DNA from: Malurus cyaneus samueli
Lineage: Eukaryota; Chordata; Aves; Passeriformes; Maluridae
Direction: 5' to 3'
NCBI GenBank assembly: GCA_009741485.1
Contig: CM019219.1
Span: 8,046,007 to 8,110,006, forward strand
DNA length: 64,000 nucleotides
Every line of letters begins with the position of its first letter. Position 1 is the first letter of the stretch. Positions 26,320-37,446 of the stretch are shown piece by piece. Position numbers and translations under genes: made by a program. The notes below the pieces were generated by a model. The model saw only the letters and a program-made list of their open reading frames with translations, was not told the origin of the DNA and ran no database searches.

Positions 26320-27500
26320 GCCAAGTTTCTGATTATTTTTACTGGGATTGGGATGGCAAAAAAATAATCTCAGCCCCCTGATAAGATTAGAAATAGTCAG
26401 GCAATATCTCAAAATCAAAAGGCAATACATCACAAAGCCTATGGAAACATGCCAATGCTTAATATTCAACTTACATGAAATACCAATGAAAAGACCATAA
26501 AAGGGACAGTTACAGCTGAGTCCTTTGTATTATTTTAAATATTTTAACCATGAAAATATTATATATTTTGAAATATATATAGTAGCTCATAAAACAAGAT
26601 GTTTTCTTCTCTTTGCTCATGCACTTGAAAATACTTTATCTCTAAAATTCATGCCAGCATAAAAAGTCTTAGCAAAAAACACCTTCTTTCTTCATACCTC
26701 AAGATTAAAAAAAACCCCCAAACAATAATATAATTAGCTTGCCTTTGAAATAGATTTAAAGACTTAGAAAGCTATTTCCTCATGTTTTTAAGAGTAAATG
26801 GAAAGTGAACACACTTCAGCACATGGCCTTTGAGTGGGTATATACCTAGTGCCTTTGATTATATCTGCATTTTGTAGGAACAGAAATCAAAATGAACAGA
26901 AACCAAGTTGTGGTGCGAAGTTCAAGATTCCTCCAGACTTGTGGACCTGCCAACTCACCCTCAGCCACACAAATTCCACAAGCCCTTTCCCCTCCCTGTC
27001 TACCATCAATGCCAGCCAGGCCTTCACCTGCTGATAAACCCAATTCTATTTCCTCATAAAATATAAAAATGAGAAGCAGGACTCAGACCTCCAATAAATA
27101 TCTCAAATTCTGGGCATCTTAAGCAAAATTTAAGTAGAACACTAAAATGAACATTACTGGTTTAAAATGGGACCGTGTGATCTTTCATCTCTTTATAAAT
27201 GTGCGAGCAAACAAGATTTTACTTCTAAATGAATTGTTAATGTACTTTGGTGGTTATTTTTTTGGCGCTCATGGAGGATACTTCGGGGAAACTGAAACAT
27301 CGACCAATTTCCTTTGTTTCTAGCACAAATGCACCCATTCACCTCTATCCCTTGAATAAGATTGGGCTTTGCTGTTACTGTCTGTTACATTCTGCTTAAG
27401 CATTGCTGAAAATAAAATTAAATTAAATCAATTCTAAGAGAAAGCAACTTCTTGTCTCCAAAGTTTTGAAATGACTGAACCTTCTCATATTTAATAATTC
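26320..27500. other. Intronic, no feature recognised
   Basis: AT-rich with an alternating TA stretch at about 26,558-26,582. No feature supported. Confidence 0.55.
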
Positions 27501-27512
27501 AGACTCAGTCCT

Positions 27513-28335
27513 TTAAATTTTGTCCAGGAAAATAAGATGTTCTTTATATTTCAAAGATGTCTCCACAAAAAGTCTGCAGTACTGAATTTTCTGACGCAGA
27601 ACGATTATAAAAACCCCTTTTGTTCTCATCACTTCATGATGTATATCTATAACTCTTTCTTGTTTGTGAAGATAAGACCAGCCTTGTCTCTCTAAATGCC
27701 TTTTCAAAGGAAGATTCACAGTTGTTTGACTTTTGATCTGTGTGGCAACTAGCTCGACCACCTGCACTGGGTTGGAGCAGTTACTGAGCTTGCTTTGTAC
27801 CAGCTCATGAACACAGCAAGCCTTTGACACCAGAACGAGCCCGATGTGTGAATACACCAATTTACAATGTAAATACAGGGCCCAACAATATGGGCATCTT
27901 TAATGACCAAATGTGTAAAGTGCATATATTGTTTACTGATTATATCATGAAATAAAACAGATGGCTCATATTCTCCGTCCACCTACAGTGGATTAAAACA
28001 CAATGGCGTAATAGTCTGGTAAACTGGTAATGTGAAACATGGCTTTGTACTGGTGTAGGAGCATAAATAGCTGCTCACAAATGAGGTACAAAGCCCCACT
28101 GCCACTAAGAGTAATTAGCTTAAGGCTGTACTGAAAGAATGCTACCTTCACAATCAACACGTGTGCGCCATTCACGCTGAAAACGGCATTTGAAAAATAC
28201 AGCGGTGACAGAAAGTGGCAAGGAAGTTTCTTGGCATGGATAAAGTAGACCATATGCTTCCCAACATCTAGGCAAGATTGGACACACTTAGAATCATGTT
28301 TCTCAAACAATTCCCCATTTAAACACATTATTTGC
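27513..28335. other. Stretch with long minus-strand open frames, candidate conserved noncoding block
   Basis: Three minus-strand frames of 115, 77 and 111 codons tile this 0.8-kb stretch (27,513-27,860; 27,749-27,982; 27,993-28,328). They are in different frames, match no domain I recognise and show no splice-site pairing, so a coding call is not supported. The 28,000-28,335 half is CpG-bearing and non-repetitive, unlike its surroundings, and could be a conserved noncoding element or an old exapted repeat. Both ideas are inference. Confidence 0.3.
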
Positions 28336-28776
28336 GGCCATGATAAGCATGTCAGAGAAACAACAGCAGGGCTTTTTTTTTTTTAACTTGCAAAAGCATT
28401 TTTATCAGGAGGAAAGTAGGGAGTAGCAAGAATAATCTAAAGGTGTAATTCTTTTTTTCAAGAAGAAATAAAAGTGTTGCAATCTAAACTAACAGTAGAT
28501 CTACTAAATAAGTAAAAGACATGATGAAGATTTTTCTCTAACTCACAGACGTTACAAAAACCTGGGTCACACTTCATTTAATATAGCAAATGCCAATCTG
28601 AACAGGAGCTCTGAGGTAATAAATGCTACACATTGAGATCCTGCATGAATTGAGAGCTACACAAATGTTGTAAAGAAAATAAATCCCAGCGTTTATGGCA
28701 AAATTGTTTTTCTCTGTCTTCCCCATTTTGTACAATTTCCACACTGACTTTTCTTTGCCTCCTTGATCAGGTTCAA

Positions 28777-28813
28777 ATCATAGAATCACAGAATGGCTTG
28801 GGTTGGGTCTTCC
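28777..28813 (-). mobile_element. CR1 LINE 3' terminus, short fragment
   Basis: The plus strand reads ATCATAGAATCACAGAATGG then CTTGGGTTGG. This is the reverse complement of the avian CR1 3' end (CCAACCCAA...CCATTCTGTGATTCTATGAT), including its ATTCTATG-type terminal repeat. Only about 37 bp is recognisable before similarity is lost, so it is a heavily 5'-truncated or decayed copy. CR1 elements copy by target-primed reverse transcription and are usually truncated this way. Confidence 0.85.
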
Positions 28814-28819
28814 ATATTA

Positions 28820-31800
28820 CTCAAAGAGCCAGTCAGAATTAGGAAATTTTCATCCTTCCTATGACCGAGTAGACTAAATAATCTCTCACTGTATGGACAC
28901 ACTTTCTCACTCACGACTTTGTTATTCTTCAGAGAGCTGCTCAGCAGGTTAGTGATGTGTGAATATTTCTTCTCCAGAGTTTTAAAGGTCCAATACAACA
29001 GATTACATGCTACCAAGAATATAAATTCTTCCTCAGTTTTGGTCTTGTCCCACAGCAGCACTAATTTATCTGCAACAAACTCTGAGCCTCATAATCATAA
29101 TTTGTGGCTTTTGTTATAAAACAATAACAGCAACAGCAACAACAAAAAAAACCCACCACCCCAACCAAGCTTTGCTCAAACTAAGAGTTCCTCGTTCAAC
29201 ATTAGGGTTACAGGTGAGGAAATTGCTCACACAACTATGAGTTGCAAGTTCACATCCTGCATTTTGTGGTAGAACATCACTGACTGACTGGAACAAAAAT
29301 CCTACTCAGCTGAGTTTTCCTTTTTCCAGCTGTTGGCCACTCAATCTCTTAAGTTTCTTGAGCACAGCCAAAAGTCTGACCTGCTGCTGTGAACTAGATT
29401 GAAAATGATCTGGTCTAAAAGATTAGCTAATAAGGACAAAATTGTGATATCACAGCAGTTTTAAACCAATGATGACTTCATTGTTTTCTTAAAGATATAG
29501 TCCTTAATGTGCAATCAGAGTCATTCTGGAAAGCCACGTTAACTTTGCTTTTATTAAAAGCCAACAATTTTAATCAAGTGTGGCAAGAGAAGTGACAAGT
29601 GCCACTGGAAATCATATTCAGAACACACAAGGGAGGTTTTTTACCTGACAAAAGACTAGCTAAATCAATACACATTCCTCCATTTGTTTCCAACACTATC
29701 TCTGTCCAAAATACTGATGTGTCTATGGGCAAGGGTGGGAGAAATTAGTTAAAATTTTTGTTTGACACAATTACCATGTTTTTCTTCAAGTGTTTGGAAG
29801 TGCCACCAAAAAAGTTAAATCTCTGAATTTTTGAGTTTCAAATGTTGCTTTTAGTCAGTGTAGCATGCAGTCTAGTTTTAATCCCGATAAACAACCTTGT
29901 GAGGATGATTTAATTTTGGTGTCTCTATGTGCAAAGCTCTGTGGCACCTACACATGAAGTTACTGCTTAGAGAGGCTGAGCTTCCAGGATATGTCCATTA
30001 GAATACCATCCAAACCTCCCATTTTTTACATTCCTGTATCCCACCAAAAAGCTTGGCTTGATGAGAACTAGAAACTGTAATTTAATGCTGTATACCATTA
30101 TTTATGTTCTCTAATTCTTGAAAAGTTGAGCAGAAATTCTTTCCACAGCACAAGTCACCAGAAATCTCCTTGCACACCAGCACATAAAAGCTTTCTGTCT
30201 ACCAGGAAAGAGGATTTGGGCTAAACATTAGGGAAAACCCAGAAATGTCTGATTGAAGACATGGGGAATGTTGGTCAGTGCAGAGCAGACCGAACAAATA
30301 CCTGCCAGGATTAAAACAAGGCCAGTCAATCCTGCCTTAACAGAAAGGGATGAACTTTCCTGAAATTGCTTCCAAGTTGGTTCTATTTCCTTAGGTAAAA
30401 TCATGGATTAAAATGAAGTGACAAGATAGCGTGTATAGTGTCCAGAAAATGATAAATTTAGGAATTGATGGTTTAAACACTCTGCAGTAAATGGAATGTG
30501 TAAAATTCAATCTATTGTTCTTTCACAGTTGTAGTGTGAGTGGTGTCAAGAATATGATTTCTAATCAACTACTGGCCTTAAAGAGTTTGACTTAATTGAT
30601 TTCTGAAGAGTTGCCTACAGTTATTTCAGCAATCACTAATGCCAACAAGCATTTGCCAACAGTTTCTCTCACATAAACAATCCTACCATATTCAAAATAC
30701 GTTCACAACCTTCACTATTCCTGAACATCACACCAGAGAGAACTCATCCTGCTGGAAATTCCTTGTGACTAGTGCAGGAAAGCCTGACTGCTTATGCTGA
30801 CACAAGACATGGCTTCTCAAGGAAGGATATTATGGGATACCTGCTGTGGTTCAGACATGACAATGCTGACTGGGAAATACCTTTTGCTTCACTCCAAACA
30901 CTGTGACCCTTTTTTAGGCTCTAGCTGCTCGAAGGCAGCCAACCTATCCCAGAACAGAAAAAAACCACAAAGGGTTACGTGATACTTAACCTATGACGAT
31001 GCTTTACAATGTTGGTATTTGCAGTCTAGGCCTAGCAGGGATAATTATCCACTGGGATCCTGCTTTCCTGAAGAAACACAACTGTGTGTTAATGTTTTTT
31101 CCAGCTGTTCAGCTGGACACGAGTAGACTGAAGGGGAGCAAAGGAGATAGCAATTCCAGATGATAGAAAAGAAAGAATGGAGAGGACAGAACAAAGACCA
31201 CTGTGCACTTCAAAGAGGAATGGAAAAAGAGAATTAGAAATATGGTCTGAAGAATGCTGAGAACCCTGCTCATAATGGACATAGTGTGGGCAGCTTGACA
31301 GCTTGTGGAGAAAGCTTTCCAACAATCAGAAAAATAAAACAATGCTACCATATAAATGCTCTTATCTCATTGAATGGGGGACACCCCCTTCTAAGGCAGC
31401 CTGGGCACAAGGAGATTAAAACACCAACTTATTTTATCCTATGCATTTAAGTTACTAGATGTAAAGATCAATCATGATGTTCCTTTTTTCTTCCAGGTTT
31501 GAAGAAAACTCTGTATCACTTAGGTTGTTAGAGATGAAGGTTTGCAAAGGCTACGGTGGCATTAAACTAATCCCAGCTACATGCCTGCAATGTTGAAATT
31601 GGTCCCTTTCTTTAAGGCATTCAGTGCCTGTGGCCTGGAACTCTCCGTGTACTGATGCTGGTGGTTTTAGAGCAGCTCAAAAGACTCCTGTACCCTCCAC
31701 AGTGCATGAGCTGAGCAGTATTTCTAACACAGAATGAAAGCAGGGCAAGGTTTTTCAAAAGTATTGTGGAAACAGCGCACACACAACGTCTAAGAGAAAT

Positions 31801-33355
31801 CAGTAAAGTTTAGAAAATGGCTTTCCATTGATTATTAAAAATAAGAAATGCATCTTACATGCATCAGATTACATCATACATAAACCAAGGACAGGGAACC
31901 CACATTGTCCCACACTCTTTTAAAATATTTGCTGTTCAGAGCTAGAGGTACATTTCCTGTTTTTTGGGTGGACTCCTAATGAAGAAGAATGCTCACCCTT
32001 GGGAATTCTGCTGACAACGCATTTATGTTTTCCAGATGTTTTGTCCATCACTTCAACAAAGAAACAAGGTTTCTTTTTAAAGTCAAAGTGAGGAACAACT
32101 AGGTACTAATTAATGCCAAGGTTTAATCTGGAATAACGAGCAGTATGCTCCTCATCCAAGGACTAGACTGTGATTAACAGGACCACAGAGTTTATCAGTT
32201 TCCATCTGAAAAGATTCAACACTTCGCAATTGATAAAGGTTAGCAGCACAATTAAACACAAAAGTACAATAATATAAGAATCAAATAACTATATTAAATG
32301 CTCAAAAGTCATGAAAATTATTTTTAAAAGTTATTATATTGACAGGAATAAGCACTAAAATACCCTACGTGTATTTTATGGCTTCCAGTTAACAACAGAA
32401 ATATTAAGGACATGGTTTGCAAGGAGCACAATAAAAGCTGTGCGGCCCCAAGAGATGACCCAGAATCATTCTGCCCCTTACTCCCCCCCTTATTCAGTCT
32501 CCCTCATGTTAAGGGAATTGCCCCTCTGGTTTAAGTTAACCATATGTTTAAATATGTTCCCGAATCAAGGTCCAAATTACTGAAGTAAACAGCTGCAGCT
32601 GTAAATATTCAACATGGAGCAGACATGTTATTGGAGGATTTACCATTTCAATAATTTTTCAGTGTAGAAATACACCTTGAAGTAAAAATAGAAATATATG
32701 TACCAAAAAAGTTGCTGCAACAATTTCTACTTAAACTTCTTTTGGCTTGAAACCAAATATCCTGGAAAGAGGAACTCCTCTATTAGCACGAAAAGAAGGC
32801 AAATGTAGCTGTATGTTAAACTATGCTCTGGATTGGTGATACAAAGATCTGCCTTCAGAAAAGTGCAGAGACTCAACACTCATGGCCAAGTATCACCGAG
32901 GCAGGCTTTGGCTTTTCTTTTTTTATAAGAAAAACAGTTTTTTGTCATGGACTTTTGGGGATGGAAGCAGAGACTGATAGGGAAATAGGGAAAAAGGCAG
33001 TGTTAACACTCAATCTTTGTTCGGGTTTGTGTACACATGGACAGGAGCTGCTCCCTGCTGCTGCTCTTAACACATGGAAATGTGGGTTTTGAAGCCAAAC
33101 AAGAAGGCAGAACAGACTTCCTTAACTCTGCACATCTCTGGGAGTGAGAGAAAGCAAATTAACTCCTGTGCATAGACTGCTGAACAACCATGGCCCAGGA
33201 CAGGGGGTGGAGGCAGAGCACTGCCCTACATCAAATGTCTCCTCACCCCATGACCACAGCGTCACCACTGTCGATCTGTTTGAGAAATACCCGAAAAAAC
33301 TGCAACCCAGGCCCAAATGCTGAAGGCCAATTCTAAAAATCGTGTTTTAAATTAC
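28820..33355. other. Intronic, no feature recognised
   Basis: AT-rich. A short (AAC/AGC)-type run is at about 29,125-29,150. A few GC-richer patches carry short open frames on both strands. No gene or retroposon was recognised. Confidence 0.5.
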
Positions 33356-33359
33356 TTCT

Positions 33360-33610
33360 GCTTAGGGCCAGAGGCAAAGGACACAAGTTGGATGCTGGGA
33401 ATTTCAGTGAGATACCTGGAAAAATTGCTAATATCAACTGTTACTGGAACAGACTGCTCAGACAGGCATTGCTATCTCCAGCCTTGGATGTGTTTAAAAT
33501 TCAACTGGAGAAGAGTCTCAGCAATCGACTCTAGGGACTTGATTTGAAAAGAGGTTGGACCAGTGACCTCTAGAGGTCCCTTCCAACCTAAATCATCCTA
33601 CAGTTCTAGG
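33360..33610 (+). mobile_element. CR1 LINE fragment, 3' end
   Basis: A diverged plus-strand CR1 end. It shows ACTGGAACAGACTGCTCAGA (consensus TGGAACAGGCTGCCCAGAGA), GGATGTGTTTAAAATTCAACTGGA, GAGGTTGGACCAGTGACCTC and AGAGGTCCCTTCCAACCTAA followed by ATCATCCTACAGTTCTAGG in place of the terminal ATGATTCTATGATTCTATG. Similarity upstream (TTGGATGCTGGGAATTTCAG) is weaker. The element is old and carries no intact reverse transcriptase. Confidence 0.88.
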
Positions 33611-34324
33611 AAATGTTGGAAAATAACTGCAAGGTCTGGACTATCCTGGAACTCAAAAGTAGAAGGAAGTTTGACTAGAAGTGATGCAAGAAGCCAAACT
33701 CACAGAATTTTCCTGGAAAGAAGAGTGAAGAAGCTTGACCAGAACTAGCATTCCATTTCTGACTGGAGTCACATTGGTTATGCAGCTGTTGCAAGGCACA
33801 GAACTCATCACCTGAGAGCTGAACTGAGCCCTTACTGCTTCATCTCTATCAGACACAGGTAGTGCCTCTGTCCTGCTGGGAATCAAATTTTAGAAGTCTC
33901 TTTCATAAGAGCACATATGTTCATAGGCTTCTCAAACCATAAGCGATAACAATCCAGAAAACTGAAATCTGAAGATTGAAAGAGCATTTTTGGTAAAAAA
34001 AATTCCTAAAGGATAAAGAGTTGTTCTGGAGTGTAGCAGCCATTCTTTTAAAATATTTTCCTGCAATTTGAAAGTGGGTAGACAGAACTTATCTGCTAAT
34101 TGAATAAAGATTCAAATCTACTGAAATTTTTATCTGGTTACTTTTAGGTTTGTTTGTTTCCCACTGGGCTGTGTGTGGCTTGGAGACTTTTCAAATTCTT
34201 TTCTTATAAGCTTTTCTAGGCTATTGGCTTAGGATATGGGCAAAAAAACCTGATGATATTCCAGAACGCATTCTTTTCTACTTCTTTCTAGCACATTGTG
34301 CGCTCCCCAATTCTCACTGGGGTA

Positions 34325-34465
34325 CAGGCCAAGGGATAGAGACCTAAGACAATCTATTCCAGGGCCTCACCACACTCACAATAAAGAATTTCTTCCAAAT
34401 AGCCACTCTAATCACACTCTCAGTTTGAAGCCATTCCCCTTTATCTTGGCAATGCCACACCATAG
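34325..34465 (-). mobile_element. CR1 LINE fragment lacking its 3' terminus
   Basis: The plus strand contains TATTCCAGGGCCTCACCACA, CTCACAATAAAGAATTTCTT and CAGTTTGAAGCCATTCCCCT. This matches the reverse complement of CR1 just upstream of its 3' untranslated end. The 3' terminal section is missing on the low-coordinate side. It lies about 0.7 kb from the oppositely oriented copy at 33.4-33.6 kb, with only a short shared segment. Confidence 0.88.
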
Positions 34466-34479
34466 GAGGAATGTATTAG

Positions 34480-36480
34480 TTTAGCAGAACCTAAGTAGCT
34501 TCTAGAGAAAAAAAAAATCATGAATGTATAGGTAATTTCAAAATGAGAATATTTAAAAACACTTATTACAGAAATACTCTTATCCACATACCTAAAATAT
34601 TGGGAAATAACAAATTCCAATGCATAAAGCTGGGTACCTCATTGCTAGAGCAACAAACTGGGATAGGAAGATCTGTCCCTATTATGCCACTGATTTCCTT
34701 AGTGAGCTTTGGCAACCTACAAAACCTGCCTCTGCTTTTATTCCCCATCTCCAGAACACTTCATGCACAAACACATGGCCAGGGAATTTAGGTCACACAA
34801 AGGCAGTAATTTAGCCCTCCAGCTATCTAAATACCTGATCTCTTAATGTATTCAGCCACATTCAAAAGAGATGCTGCTTTGCCTTTCCCAGACAGTAAAA
34901 TTAGAAAGAGTTAGGCACTAATTTGAAGCACAGGGTGCTAGCATGGCATATGACTTCAAGCATATCAACAAATATATATTGTGGGAACAGCAACTACACT
35001 GAGCAATGTTCAGTTTAACATTACCTTTTCTGTATAATACTGATGTGGAGAATGGTCCTCCAGTGTTTTCCTTTATTGGTTACAGTAATTACGTGAAATA
35101 TTGTATCGGTGTACTGAAGAATACAGAAATTAGGACACAACTGCCAATCTGTGCTAATTATTTTTCTTACAGTTGTATTTGTCTAATACATGCTGTTTTC
35201 TTGAGGTCTGTATTTCATGATTAGTCTTGCAACTAAACAAATTGGGATGATGCTGAGGTTGGGGTAACGCTAGACCCTTCTACCCAACAGTCATAAACAA
35301 ATTAAATTCACCTAATTCTATCAATTATGTGGATTTAAACATCATCCTGAGAATTGTCTACTGCAAGCTGCTCCTAGGCTGGCATTGCTTTTGGCACATT
35401 TACCTGAACTGAGCTTAAATCCTAACCTGCCTTTCATCTGGATGGGTGACTCAGCTCAGCATTTTTGTTGAAGGAAAAGGAAATCCAGTGCCTTTCTGAC
35501 ACACAGAAAGATGCCATCGTGGTGTGTGACTACATAATCCTTTTGTCTGAAAAGAAGAGCCCAAGTATATTTCAGAAAGATCGTATTTTTCATTTGGCTT
35601 ATGGAACACTTATAAACTAGGACTCCTAACTGTGATTCCCAAACACAAAACAAAGTCAAAGGTTACAGCATATGTTTTTGTTTCAGCTCCTCCAAATTAC
35701 TTGCAAATGTATTCAAACACAATATGAGGAGATACTTTATTTTATTGAAAATAACAGACTACAGGGTGCTGCAAAAAAGGCTGGGGTACCTCAAGCATAA
35801 ACATGGAAAGAATACATTGGTTTAGAAACCCATAAATCCTTATTTGAATCTGCCAACCTGAAAGCCAAGTAAAGCCCGAAAAAACTATTTTTCCTAAATG
35901 CTATGTCTGATTAAGCCATACTATTAAATGACAGCTGAACTTTAACATTAATATGATATTATTTAAATAACTGCATGATTTTTTTTTTACACTAAAATGA
36001 TGAATGATTTTTGGACAGCTCAATTGACATAAAGCAAGAAACCCCTTTAATGAGATTTGACAAAATGGAGACATATGCAGAATATTCGTTACAGCTCATG
36101 TCGCAGAGCCCTTCCTGGGGAGACTTGGGTTTGGTTGGTGTCTTTTCTTTTCCTTCATTTTTTTTATAGTTTATTTTGATTGTCTACAGTCACTGAACCA
36201 TCCCTTTCAATTGCCACTTCCTTCCTCCATGGATTTTGAATTTAGCTTGTGTCATTTACATATTACTCTTAATCAGAGAATTTTATATGTTACATTTTGG
36301 AGTTGGAATTGTAAGAAATCTGTGAAATGAAGGCATGAGGCTCAGTCATTTTAACCTTTGTCAATTTGGTATACAAGGAACTAACAAAGGTATTTTTCTG
36401 GGTAGACTTATGGAGAGATAAAGCTTGTGCTAAAGAACAAATTTTATAAGTTGTTCACTAAAAATTTCTTCTCTTTTATC
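34480..36480. other. Intronic, no feature recognised
   Basis: AT-rich unique-looking sequence with short T runs. No gene, retroposon end or RNA gene was seen. Confidence 0.55.
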
Positions 36481-36485
36481 TTTTC

Positions 36486-36506
36486 TTTTTTTTTTTTTTT
36501 TTTTTT
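36486..36506. repeat. Poly(T)21 tract
   Basis: 21 T residues, preceded by TTTTC. In minus-strand VTI1A transcripts this reads as poly(A) inside the intron and could act as an internal oligo-dT priming site in cDNA libraries. Confidence 0.92.
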
Positions 36507-37384
36507 AATAGGCAAAGTGCATTAAGCAAACACACACCATAAAAGCCTGTGGCAAGGGTAATTTCAGACTGAACTCTTCAGAGGAGGCACTAAACTCCTT
36601 TAAAACTGTGCTTTCTTAGCACCCAGTACCTCTCATTAGAGCGATTATTTCTTCTTCAGGAAGATGAGTATATACAGAATTATGGGACACCACACAGAAG
36701 CTCAGATGCTGTTTCACTGGGTAAAGGACACATATCCAGAGATGCCACTAATTCAAAAAAATCTGTCTGAGAATGCACAGGTGTAAATTAACGGGGAGAA
36801 GTAATCAGTGGATAACCTCCTCCGTTCAGTCCCAGAGTTTTAGGACATTACACAATTTTCCTTTTTGTAACACCTCATTTTGATCCCAAGGACGATTTTC
36901 GTAACATTGAAAGTATGGAATAAACATGTCAAAACCACAAGGGTTGACTGCCCCATCTATTTAGGCAGAACTGATAATTTTAACCTTTTCTCTGCACATA
37001 AATTTATGGCACTCCAAAACATTTACCAACTTTCTCATTTTAACAGGTAAAAAAAAAACCCTCAAAACACTAAAATCACTCAAGAATAAGGAACACAGGA
37101 AATCATAACCAAAAAAATCTTAATTTTAGGATACACATCCAAAACACCCCAACAAATAAGAAGAAACAAAGATGCGAAATCAATACACAAGGACTGTCCT
37201 GCAAGCCACAGAAAACTTTCCTCATGCTTTCTTCTATCATCCAAAGACATCCTACACAGCAGCCCAGGTAACAAAAAGTCATTTATGGCAGCAAAATGTT
37301 GAGGTTGAAATAAAACTGAAAATAAAGACATGGAGGGAGAGAAGAAGAAAAGAAAGAGTGGAAATGCCCCTACCTTGGCCTTAC

Positions 37385-37446
37385 CTTCGCAACATTCCCG
37401 TCAAAATCCTGGAACTCTTCCCCAGGTTTGCATCTGTTTCTCTAAG
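37385..37446 (-). CDS. VTI1A: VTI1A internal exon: C-terminal part of the SNARE helix
   Basis: This 62-nt minus-strand exon has 20 full codons plus AG and encodes LRETDANLGKSSRILTGMLR with a split final Arg. It continues directly from the 41.7-kb exon (RARER then LRETDAN) as in known VTI1A proteins. It forms the membrane-proximal end of the SNARE motif, roughly residues 167-187. The acceptor has a good pyrimidine tract (TCCTTTCTCCCCAG) and ends at 37,447. The donor is GCGAAG|GTAAGG at 37,384-37,383. Entry is phase 0 and exit is phase 2, so the next exon must supply the last base of Arg and then the membrane anchor (family sequence begins IIQNRIL). No such exon is visible between 1 and 37,384. 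Read-through past the donor meets TAA at once (37,383-37,381). A second possible donor, CAAG|GTAGGG, lies 11 bases further on and would include that stop. Confidence 0.95.

Larger units (their letters stand above)
1..37384 (-). other. VTI1A: Large VTI1A intron (3' end lies outside the window)
   Basis: Everything below the 37.4-kb donor is interpreted as intron, because the membrane-anchor exon that must follow is absent and no other coding exon was recognised. Open frames here are short, lack family resemblance and appear on both strands alike. Repeats, the CpG patch and candidate conserved blocks inside it are listed separately. Alternative or noncoding exons, or genes made only of noncoding RNA, cannot be excluded by reading. 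Confidence 0.8.

Noticed and set aside
1..37384. Search for the VTI1A membrane-anchor exon (family sequence IIQNRILLVILG)
   Set aside because: No minus-strand match seen by eye. The exon is assumed to lie below position 1. A translated search would settle it.
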